From assembly GCF_900142295.1 (NCBI RefSeq), contig NZ_FSRL01000001.1, positions 1,736,001-1,800,000 on the forward strand: 64,000 bases of DNA, read 5' to 3'. This document shows positions 29,212 to 37,315 of the stretch, piece by piece. Below the pieces are notes generated by a model, which was not told the origin of the DNA, did not search any database, and was given only the letters and a program-made list of their open reading frames with translations. The translations under genes and the position numbers were made by a program. The DNA comes from Vannielia litorea. GTDB taxonomy: Bacteria > Pseudomonadota > Alphaproteobacteria > Rhodobacterales > Rhodobacteraceae. The stretch's first letter is position 1, and each line of letters begins with the position of its first letter.

Positions 29212-29230
29212 CGGTGAATTTCATTCACAT
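29212..29230. promoter_or_regulatory. 19-bp palindromic operator candidate, copy 1
   Basis: Plus-strand CGGTGAATTTCATTCACAT, read on the minus strand as ATGTGAAT-GAA-ATTCACCG, 11 bp before the TPP-enzyme ATG. It shares ATGTRAAW-N3-ATTCACAT with sites at 30621, 32222 and 32281. A second inverted repeat (CACATGT-TAAGC-ACATGTG) abuts it at 29226-29244. Confidence 0.6.
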
Positions 29231-29441
29231 GTTAAGCACATGTGCGGGCCGTCCACAACGCCCGCCCGCGACCTTCCTGCCACACCGCCGCAAAGCAAGG
29301 CAAATCCCGAGGGCTTGCCTCATTCTGGTCACATTCGCGGCACCCAATATCCGAACAGAAGAGCAAAGCTCCCACTTGAGAGGCAGGAACCACAGCGCCG
29401 GAGAGCCCGTTGGTGTGGTAACAGAGCAAAGGAACAAGGCA

Positions 29442-29594
29442 ATGGCACCCAGGAAATCGGCCAAGCCGGAGATGAAGACCGAAGAGCGCGCCGCCGAGAA
29501 GCGACAGCGCGACACACAGTCCGACATCTGGGATATCGCTCCCGATGCCGAGACCGACCAGCGGTACATCATCACCGACTGGGCCAGCATCTGA
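29442..29594 (+). CDS. Small charged protein (50 aa)
   Basis: ATG preceded by AAAGGA. The product starts MAPRKSAKPEMKTEERAAEK and ends IITDWASI. It is rich in Lys/Arg/Glu in the first half and acidic in the second, with no signal peptide and no Cys. I do not recognise it. The good ribosome binding site and the composition shift at the start codon favour a real gene. About 210 bp of upstream DNA separate it from the divergent TPP-enzyme gene. Confidence 0.6.
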   Translation: MAPRKSAKPEMKTEERAAEKRQRDTQSDIWDIAPDAETDQRYIITDWASI

Positions 29595-29672
29595 CCCGCT
29601 GACATCCCCTGTCAGCAGGGGCGGCCGCCGCCCCTGTTCCGCGCCCCGTCCCGGCGCTAGGCTGCGGCCATC

Positions 29673-30029
29673 ATGGCCGACTCCCGCACTCCTGTGTCCT
29701 CCATCCGCAATCTCGGCCCCGCGATGGAGGCTTCCTGCGCCCGCGCGGGCATCCACTCCGCCGAGGAGCTGGCCGCGCTCGGCACCGACGAGACCTACCG
29801 CCGCCTGCTGCAAACCGGCGCCCGCCCCCATTTCATCGCCTATTACGTCATCGAGATGGGCCTTCAGGGCCGCCCCTGGAACGACTGCAAGGGCAAGGAG
29901 AAGGAGCGCCTCCGCGCCCGCTTCGACGCCCTCGTGGCCGAGGCCCACGATCCCGGCCTCTCCGAGCTGGAGCGCACGCTCGACCAGATCGGCGTCCGCC
30001 CCGCCCCGCGCCGCTCATCCGGGCCTTGA
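29673..30029 (+). CDS. TfoX C-terminal domain protein
   Basis: A 118-residue protein matching the stand-alone TfoX/Sxy C-terminal domain: SIRNLGPAMEASCARAGI, then HSAEELAALGTDETYRRLL, a helix-hairpin-helix-like fold. In gammaproteobacteria TfoX promotes competence; the isolated C-terminal domain in alphaproteobacteria has no established role. The extra C-terminal 30 residues (LSELERTLDQIGVRPAPR) are family-variable. Confidence 0.85.
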   Translation: MADSRTPVSSIRNLGPAMEASCARAGIHSAEELAALGTDETYRRLLQTGARPHFIAYYVIEMGLQGRPWNDCKGKEKERLRARFDALVAEAHDPGLSELERTLDQIGVRPAPRRSSGP

Positions 30030-30087
30030 GGGTTTACCCCGCCGCCTTCCCCAGCGTAACCTCGTGGCAACAGAAGGAGGGCGCACC

Positions 30088-30597
30088 ATGGCCTGGATGC
30101 TCAACGGCGCAATGAACTTCGTGCTGATCGGACCGCTCGACGTGATCCGCGAGGAAACCGTCGGCTGGGATGCGGCGGCGGTGATCTACCCCTCGGTCTC
30201 CTCCTGCACCACTGTGACCCTCTACAACGGCGCCGCCGGAATGGCGGGCTTTCATGTGACCATGGGCACCACCCAGCCCAAGGTCGCCGCCCTGCTCGAT
30301 CGCGCGGCAACCCACCTCGGCGGGGTCACGCACATCGTCCATGCCGGCCGACTGACCCAGAGCCTCCCCGGCGGCTGGAACACCTTCAACGGCCTGCAAT
30401 GGCCGCAGCAGGCCGCCACCATGCGCGCCATGATCCCCGCCCCGGCCGCGGCGTCGCGCAGCGTCGATACCCCCGTGGGCATGCAGGTCAACGTCAAGGC
30501 CTACTGGCACAACAACGGCCCCGCCATCGCCCTCTCGCCCGACCCCAACGCCCTCACACCGGGCGCCGCTGGCTGGGCCCAGGTCGCGCTGACCTGA
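30088..30597 (+). CDS. Unknown protein (169 aa)
   Basis: A strong AGAAGGAGG site precedes the ATG. The 169-residue product has no signal peptide I can defend and no motif I recognise. It contains several Gly/Thr-rich beta-like segments (CTTVTLYNGAAGMAGFHVTM) and two Trp-rich patches (GGWNTFNGLQWPQQ, KAYWHNNGPAIALS). Ends WAQVALT. It follows the TfoX-C gene by 58 bp and precedes the DUF4112 gene by 70 bp. Confidence 0.7.
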   Translation: MAWMLNGAMNFVLIGPLDVIREETVGWDAAAVIYPSVSSCTTVTLYNGAAGMAGFHVTMGTTQPKVAALLDRAATHLGGVTHIVHAGRLTQSLPGGWNTFNGLQWPQQAATMRAMIPAPAAASRSVDTPVGMQVNVKAYWHNNGPAIALSPDPNALTPGAAGWAQVALT

Positions 30598-30620
30598 GCC
30601 GGGTCACCCGCGCGCACGCC

Positions 30621-30639
30621 ATGTAAACCCTCTTCACAT
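30621..30639. promoter_or_regulatory. 19-bp palindromic operator candidate, copy 2
   Basis: ATGTAAACCCTCTTCACAT: arms ATGTAAA and TTCACAT with a 5-bp spacer, 28 bp before the DUF4112 start. Same layout as the sites at 29212, 32222 and 32281. Confidence 0.6.
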
Positions 30640-30667
30640 CGCGCCCGGCAGCCCCCATATCCCGGGC

Positions 30668-31099
30668 ATGACCGCGCCCACATCCCTCACCGGCCCGCCC
30701 GTCGATGCCGAGATCGCCGCACTCCACCGCCTCGCCCGGCGGATGGATGCGCTCTTCCGCATCCCCGGCACCCAGGTCGATATCGGCCTCGACACCCTGC
30801 TCGGCCTCGTGCCGGTCGTGGGCGACACGCTCGCCGCCGCGCCCTCCGCCTGGATCATCTTCAAGGCCCACCGTCTCGGCGCCACTCCGGGCGCCCTGGC
30901 GCAAATGGCGCTGAACACCGCGCTCGACTGGTCCATCGGCTCGATCCCCTTGGTGGGCGACATCTTCGACGCCGCCTTCAACGCCAACATCCGCAACGTG
31001 ACCCTGCTCGAGAAGAACCTCGCCAGCCAGGCCGCCCGCGCCCGCGAGGTTGGCCCCCGGCGGCTGAATCCGCGTGCCTCCGGAGCGCCCGCGCCCTAG
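30668..31099 (+). CDS. DUF4112 domain membrane protein
   Basis: A 143-residue protein matching DUF4112: MDALFRIPGTQVDIGLDTLL, then GLVPVVGDTLAAAPSAWIIF and SIGSIPLVGDIFDAAFNANI. Two hydrophobic hairpins with internal PVVGD/PLVGD repeats suggest re-entrant or paired membrane segments. Function is unknown throughout the family. A palindromic operator candidate sits in its promoter region and is shared with the DUF2852 gene. Confidence 0.88.
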   Translation: MTAPTSLTGPPVDAEIAALHRLARRMDALFRIPGTQVDIGLDTLLGLVPVVGDTLAAAPSAWIIFKAHRLGATPGALAQMALNTALDWSIGSIPLVGDIFDAAFNANIRNVTLLEKNLASQAARAREVGPRRLNPRASGAPAP

Positions 31100-31134
31100 G
31101 CTGCGCCAAATTCACGAGTCAAGGCGCTGTCCCC

Positions 31135-31605
31135 ATGTCCAAATCCCTCGCCCGCGTCCGCTCCGCGCTCCAAACCGCGGGCCTTCCCGCAGAGATCCGC
31201 GAGATGCCCGAGAGCACCCGCACCGCCGCAGAGGCCGCCGCCGCCGCCGGCTGCGAGATCGACCAGATCGCCAAGTCGATCATCTTTGCCGGCAAGGCGA
31301 GCGGCGCGCTCTATCTCTTTCTCACCGCGGGCGGCAACCAGGTCGATCCCGCCAAGGCCAGCGCGGCGGCCGGCGAGCCGCTTGCCCGCGCCGACGGCAA
31401 GGTGGTGCGCGACCTCACCGGCTTCGCCATCGGCGGCGTCGCCCCCATCGGCCACCTCGCCGCACCCCGTGCCTTCCTCGACCCCCGCCTGCTCGACTTC
31501 GCACAGGTCTGGGCCGCCGCGGGCACCCCGCGCCACATCTTCTCCATCGCGCCGCACGACATGGCCCGCCTGGCAGATGCCACCACCACGGGGTTCACCG
31601 CATGA
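31135..31605 (+). CDS. YbaK/ProX-type aminoacyl-tRNA deacylase
   Basis: A 156-residue protein of the YbaK/aminoacyl-tRNA editing family, which hydrolyses mischarged tRNAs. The diagnostic stretch is EIDQIAKSIIFAGK (conserved Lys) followed by FLTAGGNQVDPAK and GFAIGGVAPIGH. It starts 35 bp after the DUF4112 gene, and its stop overlaps the next start by 4 bp. tRNA specificity (Cys-tRNAPro or Ala-tRNAPro are typical) is not decidable here. Confidence 0.9.
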   Translation: MSKSLARVRSALQTAGLPAEIREMPESTRTAAEAAAAAGCEIDQIAKSIIFAGKASGALYLFLTAGGNQVDPAKASAAAGEPLARADGKVVRDLTGFAIGGVAPIGHLAAPRAFLDPRLLDFAQVWAAAGTPRHIFSIAPHDMARLADATTTGFTA

Positions 31606-32189
31606 TCCGCCCCGCCGCCGCCGCCCTCCTCGCCCTCTCCTTCCCGCTCAGCGCCCAAACGCCTCTCCAACCCGTGCCCGTCGGGCTCGAGGCGCTCGTC
31701 GTCGCCCTCGTCGAGCAACGCGCCGATGGTGAGCCCTCCACCTTCGGGCCCATCCTGCGCGAGCTGATCCTCAAGACCGATGACGACCCCACCAACGACA
31801 ATCCCGGCCATGTCCTGACCCTCGGCGACCGGATGCGCCTCACCAGGGAGGCCGCGATCCTCCGCGTGGCCCTCACCGACGATCAGATCGTCCAGGCCTG
31901 GGCGCTCAAGGCCGACCTCGGGCGCGGCTGCACCGGCTTTCCCGCCGCGCTTCACGCCTTCTGGAGCGTTCCCGCGACCCAGGAGGCCACGCCGCGCCAG
32001 ATCGCCACCCTCTCCGTGCTCGCTCTGGACCCCGCCACCAACGGCACCACCCCCGAGGCCCTGGCCGAAGCCTACCGCCGCGCCCTCTCCGACGCCGGCA
32101 ACGCCCTGCCCGCCCGCATCGTCGAGATCCTGGCATCCCAAGGCCCCGAGCCCATCCCCGAACCGGCCGGATGCGCAGAAAAGCCCTGA
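31602..32189 (+). CDS. Exported protein of unknown function (195 aa)
   Basis: A 195-residue protein with a signal peptide (PAAAALLALSFPLSAQTP), predicted periplasmic. Mature part: acidic, helical, with TDDDPTNDNPGHVLTLGDRM and one pair of Cys (RGCTGF, AGCAEKP) that could form a disulfide. I do not recognise a family. Its ATG overlaps the TGA of the YbaK gene, so it is translationally coupled to it. Confidence 0.72.
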   Translation: MIRPAAAALLALSFPLSAQTPLQPVPVGLEALVVALVEQRADGEPSTFGPILRELILKTDDDPTNDNPGHVLTLGDRMRLTREAAILRVALTDDQIVQAWALKADLGRGCTGFPAALHAFWSVPATQEATPRQIATLSVLALDPATNGTTPEALAEAYRRALSDAGNALPARIVEILASQGPEPIPEPAGCAEKP

Positions 32190-32221
32190 AAATCAGGCTC
32201 CCCGGCAGTTTCTGCCCGTAA

Positions 32222-32240
32222 ATGTAAAAAACATTCACAT
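32222..32240. promoter_or_regulatory. 19-bp palindromic operator candidate, copy 3
   Basis: ATGTAAAAAACATTCACAT, followed by CGACCC. It forms a direct repeat with copy 4, 59 bp downstream, and lies 105 bp before the DUF2852 start. Confidence 0.65.
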
Positions 32241-32280
32241 CGACCCTTGACCGATCCGGACCCCGCCCCCATCTGATGTA

Positions 32281-32299
32281 ATGTGAAAGACATTCACAT
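32281..32299. promoter_or_regulatory. 19-bp palindromic operator candidate, copy 4
   Basis: ATGTGAAAGACATTCACAT, followed by AGACCC, 28 bp before the DUF2852 start. It is the most symmetrical copy. A TTGACC hexamer at 32246-32251 lies between copies 3 and 4 and could be the -35 element. Confidence 0.7.
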
Positions 32300-32326
32300 A
32301 GACCCAAACCGAAACGGAGACCTTCG

Positions 32327-32800
32327 ATGAACACCGCCCAAACCGCCACCGTCACGCACCAGCCCGGCTGGTTCGCCCGTGCCGAAGGCTGGCTGGACGA
32401 GCGTGGCAAGGGAGCCTGGATCGCAGCCATGGTGCTGGGGTTCATCTTCTTCTGGCCCCTCGGTCTCGCCCTTCTCGCCTACATGATCTGGAGCAAACGC
32501 ATGTTTTCCGGCCGCTGCGCCGCCAAGCGCACCCAAGGGCACCACGCCCACACCATGATGAACCGCCGCCACGGCTTCCGCAGCTCGGGCAACACCGCCT
32601 TCGATGCCTACAAGGCCGAAACCCTGCGCCGGCTCGAAGACGAGCAGGAGGCCTTCGAGAACTTTCTCGACCGTCTGCGCGAAGCCAAGGACAAGCAGGA
32701 GTTCGATGCCTTCATGGATGACCGGGCCAAGGCCGCCCGCGCCCCCAAGGACGCTGACGCCGACGCCGAGGGTGAACCCGAGCTGAACGAGCCCCGCTGA
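32327..32800 (+). CDS. DUF2852 family membrane protein
   Basis: A 157-residue protein matching DUF2852. One hydrophobic segment (AMVLGFIFFWPLGLALLAYM) is followed by a basic turn and a C-terminal charged coiled coil (EDEQEAFENFLDRLREAKDK). It is probably an inner-membrane protein with a cytoplasmic coil. Function is unknown across the family. Two tandem palindromes in its promoter suggest tight control by a dimeric repressor or activator. Confidence 0.88.
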   Translation: MNTAQTATVTHQPGWFARAEGWLDERGKGAWIAAMVLGFIFFWPLGLALLAYMIWSKRMFSGRCAAKRTQGHHAHTMMNRRHGFRSSGNTAFDAYKAETLRRLEDEQEAFENFLDRLREAKDKQEFDAFMDDRAKAARAPKDADADAEGEPELNEPR

Positions 32801-32845
32801 GGCCCGCACGGAACGGGGCAGCGCCCCCCGCGTTAGTCCCCCGAA

Positions 32846-32879
32846 GGCCCGCCGCTTCCTCCCCCCTGAGCGGCGGGCC
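32846..32879 (+). terminator. Hairpin after DUF2852 gene
   Basis: GGCCCGCCGCT and AGCGGCGGGCC form a perfect 11-bp stem around a 12-nt pyrimidine-rich loop. No T-tract. It ends the DUF2852 transcript or stabilises its 3' end. Confidence 0.65.
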
Positions 32880-32906
32880 CCTGGCATAACACCGGAGAAG
32901 CCCCAC

Positions 32907-33371
32907 ATGTCCGCCATGGACTACACCAGCACCCACCCCCTCCCCGACCCCGAGCTGAACCCCGAGTTCTACGCCGACACGCCGGCCAAACGCTTCTTCG
33001 CCTGGCTGGTCGACGGGGTGCTGATCTTCCTCGTGACCCTGCTGGTGCTGCCCTTCACCGCCTTCACCGGGCTCTTCTTCTACCCGTTGCTCTGGCTGGT
33101 CATCTCCTTCGCCTACCGCACCATCACCCTGGCCTCCGGCTCCGCGACCTGGGGCATGCGGCTCATGTCGGTGGAGATGCGCACCCATCGCGGCGCACGC
33201 TTCGGGCTGGGCGAGGCCTTCGTCCACACGCTGATCTATTCCTTTGCGATCTCGACCTTCTTCATCCAGGTCATTTCGATCGTGCTGATGCTCACCACCG
33301 CCCGCCGCCAGAGCCTGGGCGACCATCTCCTGGGCAGCGTGGCGATCAACCGGGCAGCCACTGCAGGCTGA
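32907..33371 (+). CDS. RDD family membrane protein
   Basis: A 154-residue RDD protein. The RDD-region equivalents are [19 protein letters not shown] (Arg-Asp spacing slightly altered) and [12 protein letters not shown]. Two hydrophobic segments come first and a third near the C-terminus ([20 protein letters not shown]), followed by [15 protein letters not shown] proteins are poorly characterised; some act as ion antiporters. ATG 32907 has ACCGGAGAAG upstream. Confidence 0.85.
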   Translation: MSAMDYTSTHPLPDPELNPEFYADTPAKRFFAWLVDGVLIFLVTLLVLPFTAFTGLFFYPLLWLVISFAYRTITLASGSATWGMRLMSVEMRTHRGARFGLGEAFVHTLIYSFAISTFFIQVISIVLMLTTARRQSLGDHLLGSVAINRAATAG

Positions 33372-33487
33372 CCGGGGCCTTTCGCCGCATGTCGCCCCTC
33401 CGCCGCGCCTCCCCCGTTCTGGGGGCTTGGCGTGGCGTCATGCCACTGTTACCGTCCTGTGGACGAAAGCAAATCACCCGTTCGCCC

Positions 33488-34342
33488 TTGCGCCACACGC
33501 TCCCCATCGCGCCCCAGTTCTACGTGACGGCTCCGCAGCCCTGCCCCTACCTCGACGGGCGGATGGAGCGGAAGCTGTTCACCGCGTTGCAGGGCGAGGG
33601 CGCCGAAAAGCTGAACGACACGCTGAGCCAGCAGGGCTTCCGCCGCAGCCAGAACGTGCTTTACCGCCCCTCCTGCGCCGATTGTTCGGCCTGCATGTCG
33701 GCCCGGATCCGGGTTGCCGACTTCCGGCCCACCCGGAGCCAGAAGCGGGTGGTCAAGCGCAACGCCGCGCTCACCCGCAAGGCCAACAGCCCCTGGGCCA
33801 CCGAGGAGCAATACGCCCTCTTCCGCCGCTACCTCGACCAGCGCCACGCCGATGGCGGCATGGCCGACATGGACATCTTCGAGTTCGCCGCGATGATCGA
33901 GGAGACCCCGGTCAAGAGCCGGGTGATCGAATATCACCTGCCCCCGGGGGCCGAGGGCAACGACACCGGCGAGGACAAGCTCATCGCCGTCTGCCTGACC
34001 GACGTGCTCGAGGACGGGGTGAGCCTGGTCTATTCCTTCTTCGAACCGGCGATGGAGCGGCACTCGCTCGGGCGCTACATCATCCTCGATCACATCGAGA
34101 TCGCCCGCGAGGCCGGCCTGCCCTATGTCTATCTCGGCTACTGGGTGCCCGGCTCGCCGAAGATGGGCTACAAGGCCAGCTACGGCGCGCTCGAGATCTA
34201 CAAGGCCGGTGCCTGGCGCGACCTGGTCGACCCCGAGGCCCACCGGCAAGACCTGCATCCGCTCTCGGTCGATCCGATCGCCGAGCAGGTCGCCCGCATC
34301 CGCCTGCCCGACAGCCGCCCCGCGCCAACCCGCCGCGACTGA
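33488..34342 (+). CDS. bpt: Aspartate/glutamate leucyltransferase (N-end rule)
   Basis: This enzyme adds Leu from Leu-tRNA to proteins with N-terminal Asp or Glu, marking them for ClpS/ClpAP. At 284 residues it has family length. Motifs: [20 protein letters not shown] at the N-terminus, the Cys cluster [16 protein letters not shown], and [20 protein letters not shown]. Relatives start at MRHTLPIAP; here the matching codon is TTG (33488), so I take that start although an upstream ATG at 33440 is in frame. Convergent with ccmG. Confidence 0.9.
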   Translation: MRHTLPIAPQFYVTAPQPCPYLDGRMERKLFTALQGEGAEKLNDTLSQQGFRRSQNVLYRPSCADCSACMSARIRVADFRPTRSQKRVVKRNAALTRKANSPWATEEQYALFRRYLDQRHADGGMADMDIFEFAAMIEETPVKSRVIEYHLPPGAEGNDTGEDKLIAVCLTDVLEDGVSLVYSFFEPAMERHSLGRYIILDHIEIAREAGLPYVYLGYWVPGSPKMGYKASYGALEIYKAGAWRDLVDPEAHRQDLHPLSVDPIAEQVARIRLPDSRPAPTRRD

Positions 34343-34387
34343 GCGCGATGGCGCCGCCGCCGGCGGGAGACGCGCCGCAGGGCCGCC

Positions 34388-34933
34388 CTATTCGCCCAGG
34401 CGCACCGTGATCCCCGCCGCCTCCAGCGCCGGTCCCAGGTCGCGCGCGAAGGTCGAAGAGGTCACCGGCCCCGCCACCCGCAGCACGATCCGGCCCGCAC
34501 CGTCGATCAGGTAGGTCTCCGGCACGCCGTAGACCCCCCAGCCAAAACCGTTGCGCCCGTTGGTGTCGGCTCCGATGGCGGCATAGGGGTTGCCGAGTTC
34601 CGCAAGAAAATCCGCCGCCTTCGCCGGATCGTCCTTGTAATTGATCCCGTAGACCGGCACGCCCGCCTCCGCGATCGCCACCAGGTTGGGGTGCTCCACC
34701 CGGCAGGGCGCGCACCAGCTGGCCCAGAAGTTCACCAGCTTCAGCCCCTCGCCGTCGAGCAGCGCACGGGTCAGCTCCGGCTCGCCCGCAAAGCCGTCCA
34801 GCATCAGATCCGGCGCCGGAAGGCCGATCATCGTCGAGGGCAGCTCCTCCTGCCCCGCCCGCCCGTTGCCGAGCCAGAAGGCCACGCCGAGCGCGAGGAT
34901 CACCACGAAGGGCACAAAATGCAGCGGCTTCAC
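34388..34933 (-). CDS. ccmG: Thiol:disulfide interchange protein CcmG/DsbE
   Basis: A 181-residue membrane-anchored periplasmic thioredoxin that keeps apocytochrome c and its heme-binding cysteines reduced. The N-terminal anchor is FVPFVVILALGVAFWLG, the active site NFWASWCAPCRVEHP, and the cis-Pro loop YGVPETYLID. The start is GTG at 34933, overlapping the ccmD stop as GTGA. Last gene of the ccm run. Confidence 0.95.
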   Translation of the reverse strand: MKPLHFVPFVVILALGVAFWLGNGRAGQEELPSTMIGLPAPDLMLDGFAGEPELTRALLDGEGLKLVNFWASWCAPCRVEHPNLVAIAEAGVPVYGINYKDDPAKAADFLAELGNPYAAIGADTNGRNGFGWGVYGVPETYLIDGAGRIVLRVAGPVTSSTFARDLGPALEAAGITVRLGE

Positions 34934-35076
34934 TTGCGTTCCTCCTCCATTCGCCGCAGCCGCTCGCGCACCTGCGCTCCGCGCCTCAGGCTCAGCCACA
35001 ACAGCCCGGCCAGGATCGCGATCGACCCGGCATAGGCCAGCAGCACCTCGGCGGCATATTTCCCCAGCTCAGGCAT
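34930..35076 (-). CDS. ccmD: Heme exporter protein CcmD
   Basis: A 48-residue single-pass membrane protein: a short N-terminus (MPELGKYAAEV), one TM helix (LLAYAGSIAILAGLLWLSL), and a basic tail (RRGAQVRERLRRMEEERK). It helps release holo-CcmE from the CcmABC complex. The ATG lies inside the last codons of ccmC (8-bp overlap) and its stop overlaps ccmG. Confidence 0.92.
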   Translation of the reverse strand: MPELGKYAAEVLLAYAGSIAILAGLLWLSLRRGAQVRERLRRMEEERK

Positions 35077-35824
35077 CGGCCATCCGCGCCCGCGCCTCCA
35101 GCGCCTTGATCCGCCTGGCCCTGATCTCGGTCCGCGTCCGCAGCAGCACCAGCGCGATGAACAGCAGCACGAAACCCGCCATGCTCACGAAGAGCGGCAC
35201 CGCGTAGACGTTGCTCACCTTCTCCTCCGTGTCGGCCCCCGTCACCGCCCCGGCCCGCAGCACCGAGGCCCCCTGGTGCAGCCCCTGGTTCCAGAAGTTC
35301 ACCGCATAGCGGCTGAGCAGCGCAAAGACCGAGCCGACTAGGCAGAGCACGCTGGTCAGATCGGCCGCCGTGTCCGGGTCGTCGATCGCCGCCCAGAGCG
35401 CCATGTAGCCCAGGTAGAACAGGAACAGGATCAGAAACGAGGTCAGCCGCGGGTCCCAGGCCCACCAGGTCCCCCACATCGGCTGGCCCCAGACCGCCCC
35501 GGTGAAGAGCGCGATCAGCGTCATCGCCACGCCCACGGGGGCCGCCGCCTTGGCCGCCAGCGCGCTCACATGGTGCCGCCGGACCACCCAGATCAGCGAG
35601 CAGACCAGCATCATCGCCCAGGCATTGATCGCCATCATCGCCGCCGGCACGTGCAGGAAGATGATCTTCACCGTCGCGCCCTGCTTGTAATCCTCCGGCG
35701 TCGCAAAGAACCCCCAGGCCACGCCCGCCAGCGTCAGCACGCCCGCCGCCACGGCGAACCACGGCAGCAGGCGCCCGCTGGTGGCCATGAACTTGACCGG
35801 ATTTGCATATTCCCACAGCGACAT
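35069..35824 (-). CDS. ccmC: Heme exporter/ heme handling protein CcmC
   Basis: A 251-residue six-helix membrane protein that loads heme onto CcmE. The tryptophan-rich WWD motif WGTWWAWDPRLTS (about residue 120) and the two flanking His (KIIFLHVPAAMM; NQGLHQGASV) that ligate heme are present. ATG 35824 starts MSLWEYANP, the usual N-terminus; a longer open frame upstream is not coding. Confidence 0.96.
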   Translation of the reverse strand: MSLWEYANPVKFMATSGRLLPWFAVAAGVLTLAGVAWGFFATPEDYKQGATVKIIFLHVPAAMMAINAWAMMLVCSLIWVVRRHHVSALAAKAAAPVGVAMTLIALFTGAVWGQPMWGTWWAWDPRLTSFLILFLFYLGYMALWAAIDDPDTAADLTSVLCLVGSVFALLSRYAVNFWNQGLHQGASVLRAGAVTGADTEEKVSNVYAVPLFVSMAGFVLLFIALVLLRTRTEIRARRIKALEARARMADA

Positions 35825-35880
35825 GCCGCGCACCCTAGGCCCCGTCCCGCTTCGGCTCAAGACACATAGCCCGGAGCCCC

Positions 35881-36537
35881 TCAGCGCAGGTTGATACGTA
35901 TTGCCGCAGCCGATGCGAAGGGCAAAAGCGCCACCGCCCCTGCCGTCAGCCCGCCCAGCAGCGCCAGCGGCGTGCCCACGGCCAGCGCCTCGGTGCCCCG
36001 CCGCGCCACCTCGGCCCCGAAGATCAGCACCGGCACGTAGAGCGGCAGCACGATCAGGCTCAGGAGCAGCCCGCCCCGCTTCAGCCCCACCGTCAGCGCC
36101 GCCCCGAAGCAGCCGATCACCGAAAGCGCGGGCGTGCCCACCGCCAGCGAGACGGTCAGCCACAGGAATCCCGGCCCCGGCAGGTGCAGGAGCACCCCCA
36201 GCACGGGGGCGGCCAGCACCAGCGGCAGGCCGGTGGTCAGCCAATGCGCCAGCGCCTTCACCGCCGCCACGCCCTCCAACGGCACCGGCGCCGTGGAGAG
36301 AAGCTCCAGCGAGCCATCTTCGATATCCAGCGCAAAGATCCGGTCGAGCGACAGGAGACAGGCCAGCAGCGCCCCCAGCCACAGCACCCCCGCCGCGATC
36401 TCCCCCAAGACCTCCGGCTGAGGGCCCACGGCAAAGGGCACCAGTGTGACCACGATCAGGAAGAAGGCGAGCGCCAGCCCGAATCCGCCGCCCGCCCGCA
36501 CCGCCAGCCGCAAGTCCCTGACCAGCAAGGCCCTCAC
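35881..36537 (-). CDS. ccmB: Heme exporter protein CcmB
   Basis: A 218-residue permease of the CcmAB ABC complex, with six hydrophobic segments. Family blocks: LSLDRIFALDIEDGSLELL (residues 63-81) and LPLYVPVLIFGAEV. With CcmA it hydrolyses ATP to release heme-loaded CcmE. The start is GTG. Unusually it is separated from ccmA by 163 bp, where most relatives have the two adjacent. Confidence 0.95.
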   Translation of the reverse strand: MRALLVRDLRLAVRAGGGFGLALAFFLIVVTLVPFAVGPQPEVLGEIAAGVLWLGALLACLLSLDRIFALDIEDGSLELLSTAPVPLEGVAAVKALAHWLTTGLPLVLAAPVLGVLLHLPGPGFLWLTVSLAVGTPALSVIGCFGAALTVGLKRGGLLLSLIVLPLYVPVLIFGAEVARRGTEALAVGTPLALLGGLTAGAVALLPFASAAAIRINLR

Positions 36538-36612
36538 CGCTCCGCTCCAGTGGCTTGCCGAAAGTGCTCATCCCCGCCACCGGCCCCCCGGCGCATCGCC
36601 TGGACGGCAGGC

Positions 36613-36634
36613 GCAGGGTGGGCGACACCCACCA
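36613..36634. repeat. REP-like hairpin, copy A
   Basis: GCAGGGTGGGCGACACCCAC followed by CA: arms GGTGGG and CCCACC. The same 22-bp element with three mismatches lies at 38441-38462. It sits in the ccmA-ccmB gap. Confidence 0.55.
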
Positions 36635-36700
36635 AGCCCGGGCGGTGAGCGCACCGAAAAGCCCCGCCCCCCGAGCGCAGCGCGGCCCCCGAAGGCCGCC

Positions 36701-37315
36701 TCACAGGAAGGCCTCGTCAAACCCGCCGGGCGCGGCCCGCTCCACCGCCCTGAACGGCCCGAGCTCCAGCACCCGCGCCTCCTCCAGCCCGAGCCCGATA
36801 TGGGTGGCGATCACCGCCGCCCCGCCCGCCGCCACATGCCCGCGCACCACGCCGGCAAAAAGCGCCACCGAATCCGCGTCGAGCGAGACCGTCGGCTCGT
36901 CGAGCAGCCACAGCGCCCGCCCCGTCACCAGCAGCCGCGCAAGGCCCAGCCGCCGTTTCTGCCCCGCGCTCAGGCTGCCCGCCTGCCGTTCCGCCAGGGC
37001 GCCCAGACGCATCCGCTCCAGCGCATCCCCCACCGGGCGCTCGTGCAGCTCCGCCCAGAAGGCCAGGTTTTCGCGCACCGTCAGCGTGGCCTTCAGCCCG
37101 TCCGAATGTGCCGCATAGGCCGCGCCCTCGCTCTCCACCCGGCCTTTTACGGGCGGCGCCAGCCCCGCCAGCACCCGCAGCAGCGAGGTCTTGCCCACCC
37201 CGTTCGGCCCGCGCAGCACCAGCACCTCGCCGGCCGCCACCTTGAAGGACAGCCCCTCCAGCACCGGCACCCCGCCCCGCGCCACCACCAGGTTTTCTGC
37301 ATGAAGCAGGGTCAA
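36701..37315 (-). CDS. ccmA: Cytochrome c biogenesis ATP-binding protein CcmA
   Basis: A 204-residue ABC ATPase. Walker A LRGPNGVGKTSLLRVLAGL, signature SLSAGQKRRLGLARLL, Walker B LWLLDEPTVSLD and a switch His (VIATHIGLGLEEA) are present. It starts at TTG 37315 overlapping the stop of the Mth938-like gene (TTGA); no ATG or GTG fits the N-terminus TLLHAENLVV better. Confidence 0.95.
   Translation of the reverse strand: MTLLHAENLVVARGGVPVLEGLSFKVAAGEVLVLRGPNGVGKTSLLRVLAGLAPPVKGRVESEGAAYAAHSDGLKATLTVRENLAFWAELHERPVGDALERMRLGALAERQAGSLSAGQKRRLGLARLLVTGRALWLLDEPTVSLDADSVALFAGVVRGHVAAGGAAVIATHIGLGLEEARVLELGPFRAVERAAPGGFDEAFL

Noticed and set aside
27018..29594. A very long plus-strand open frame (858 codons) opposite the TPP enzyme and CoA transferase genes
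   Set aside because: Composition is His/Arg/Pro-rich, as expected for the complement of GC-rich coding DNA; only its last 50 codons (from 29442) have their own start and ribosome binding site and were kept.
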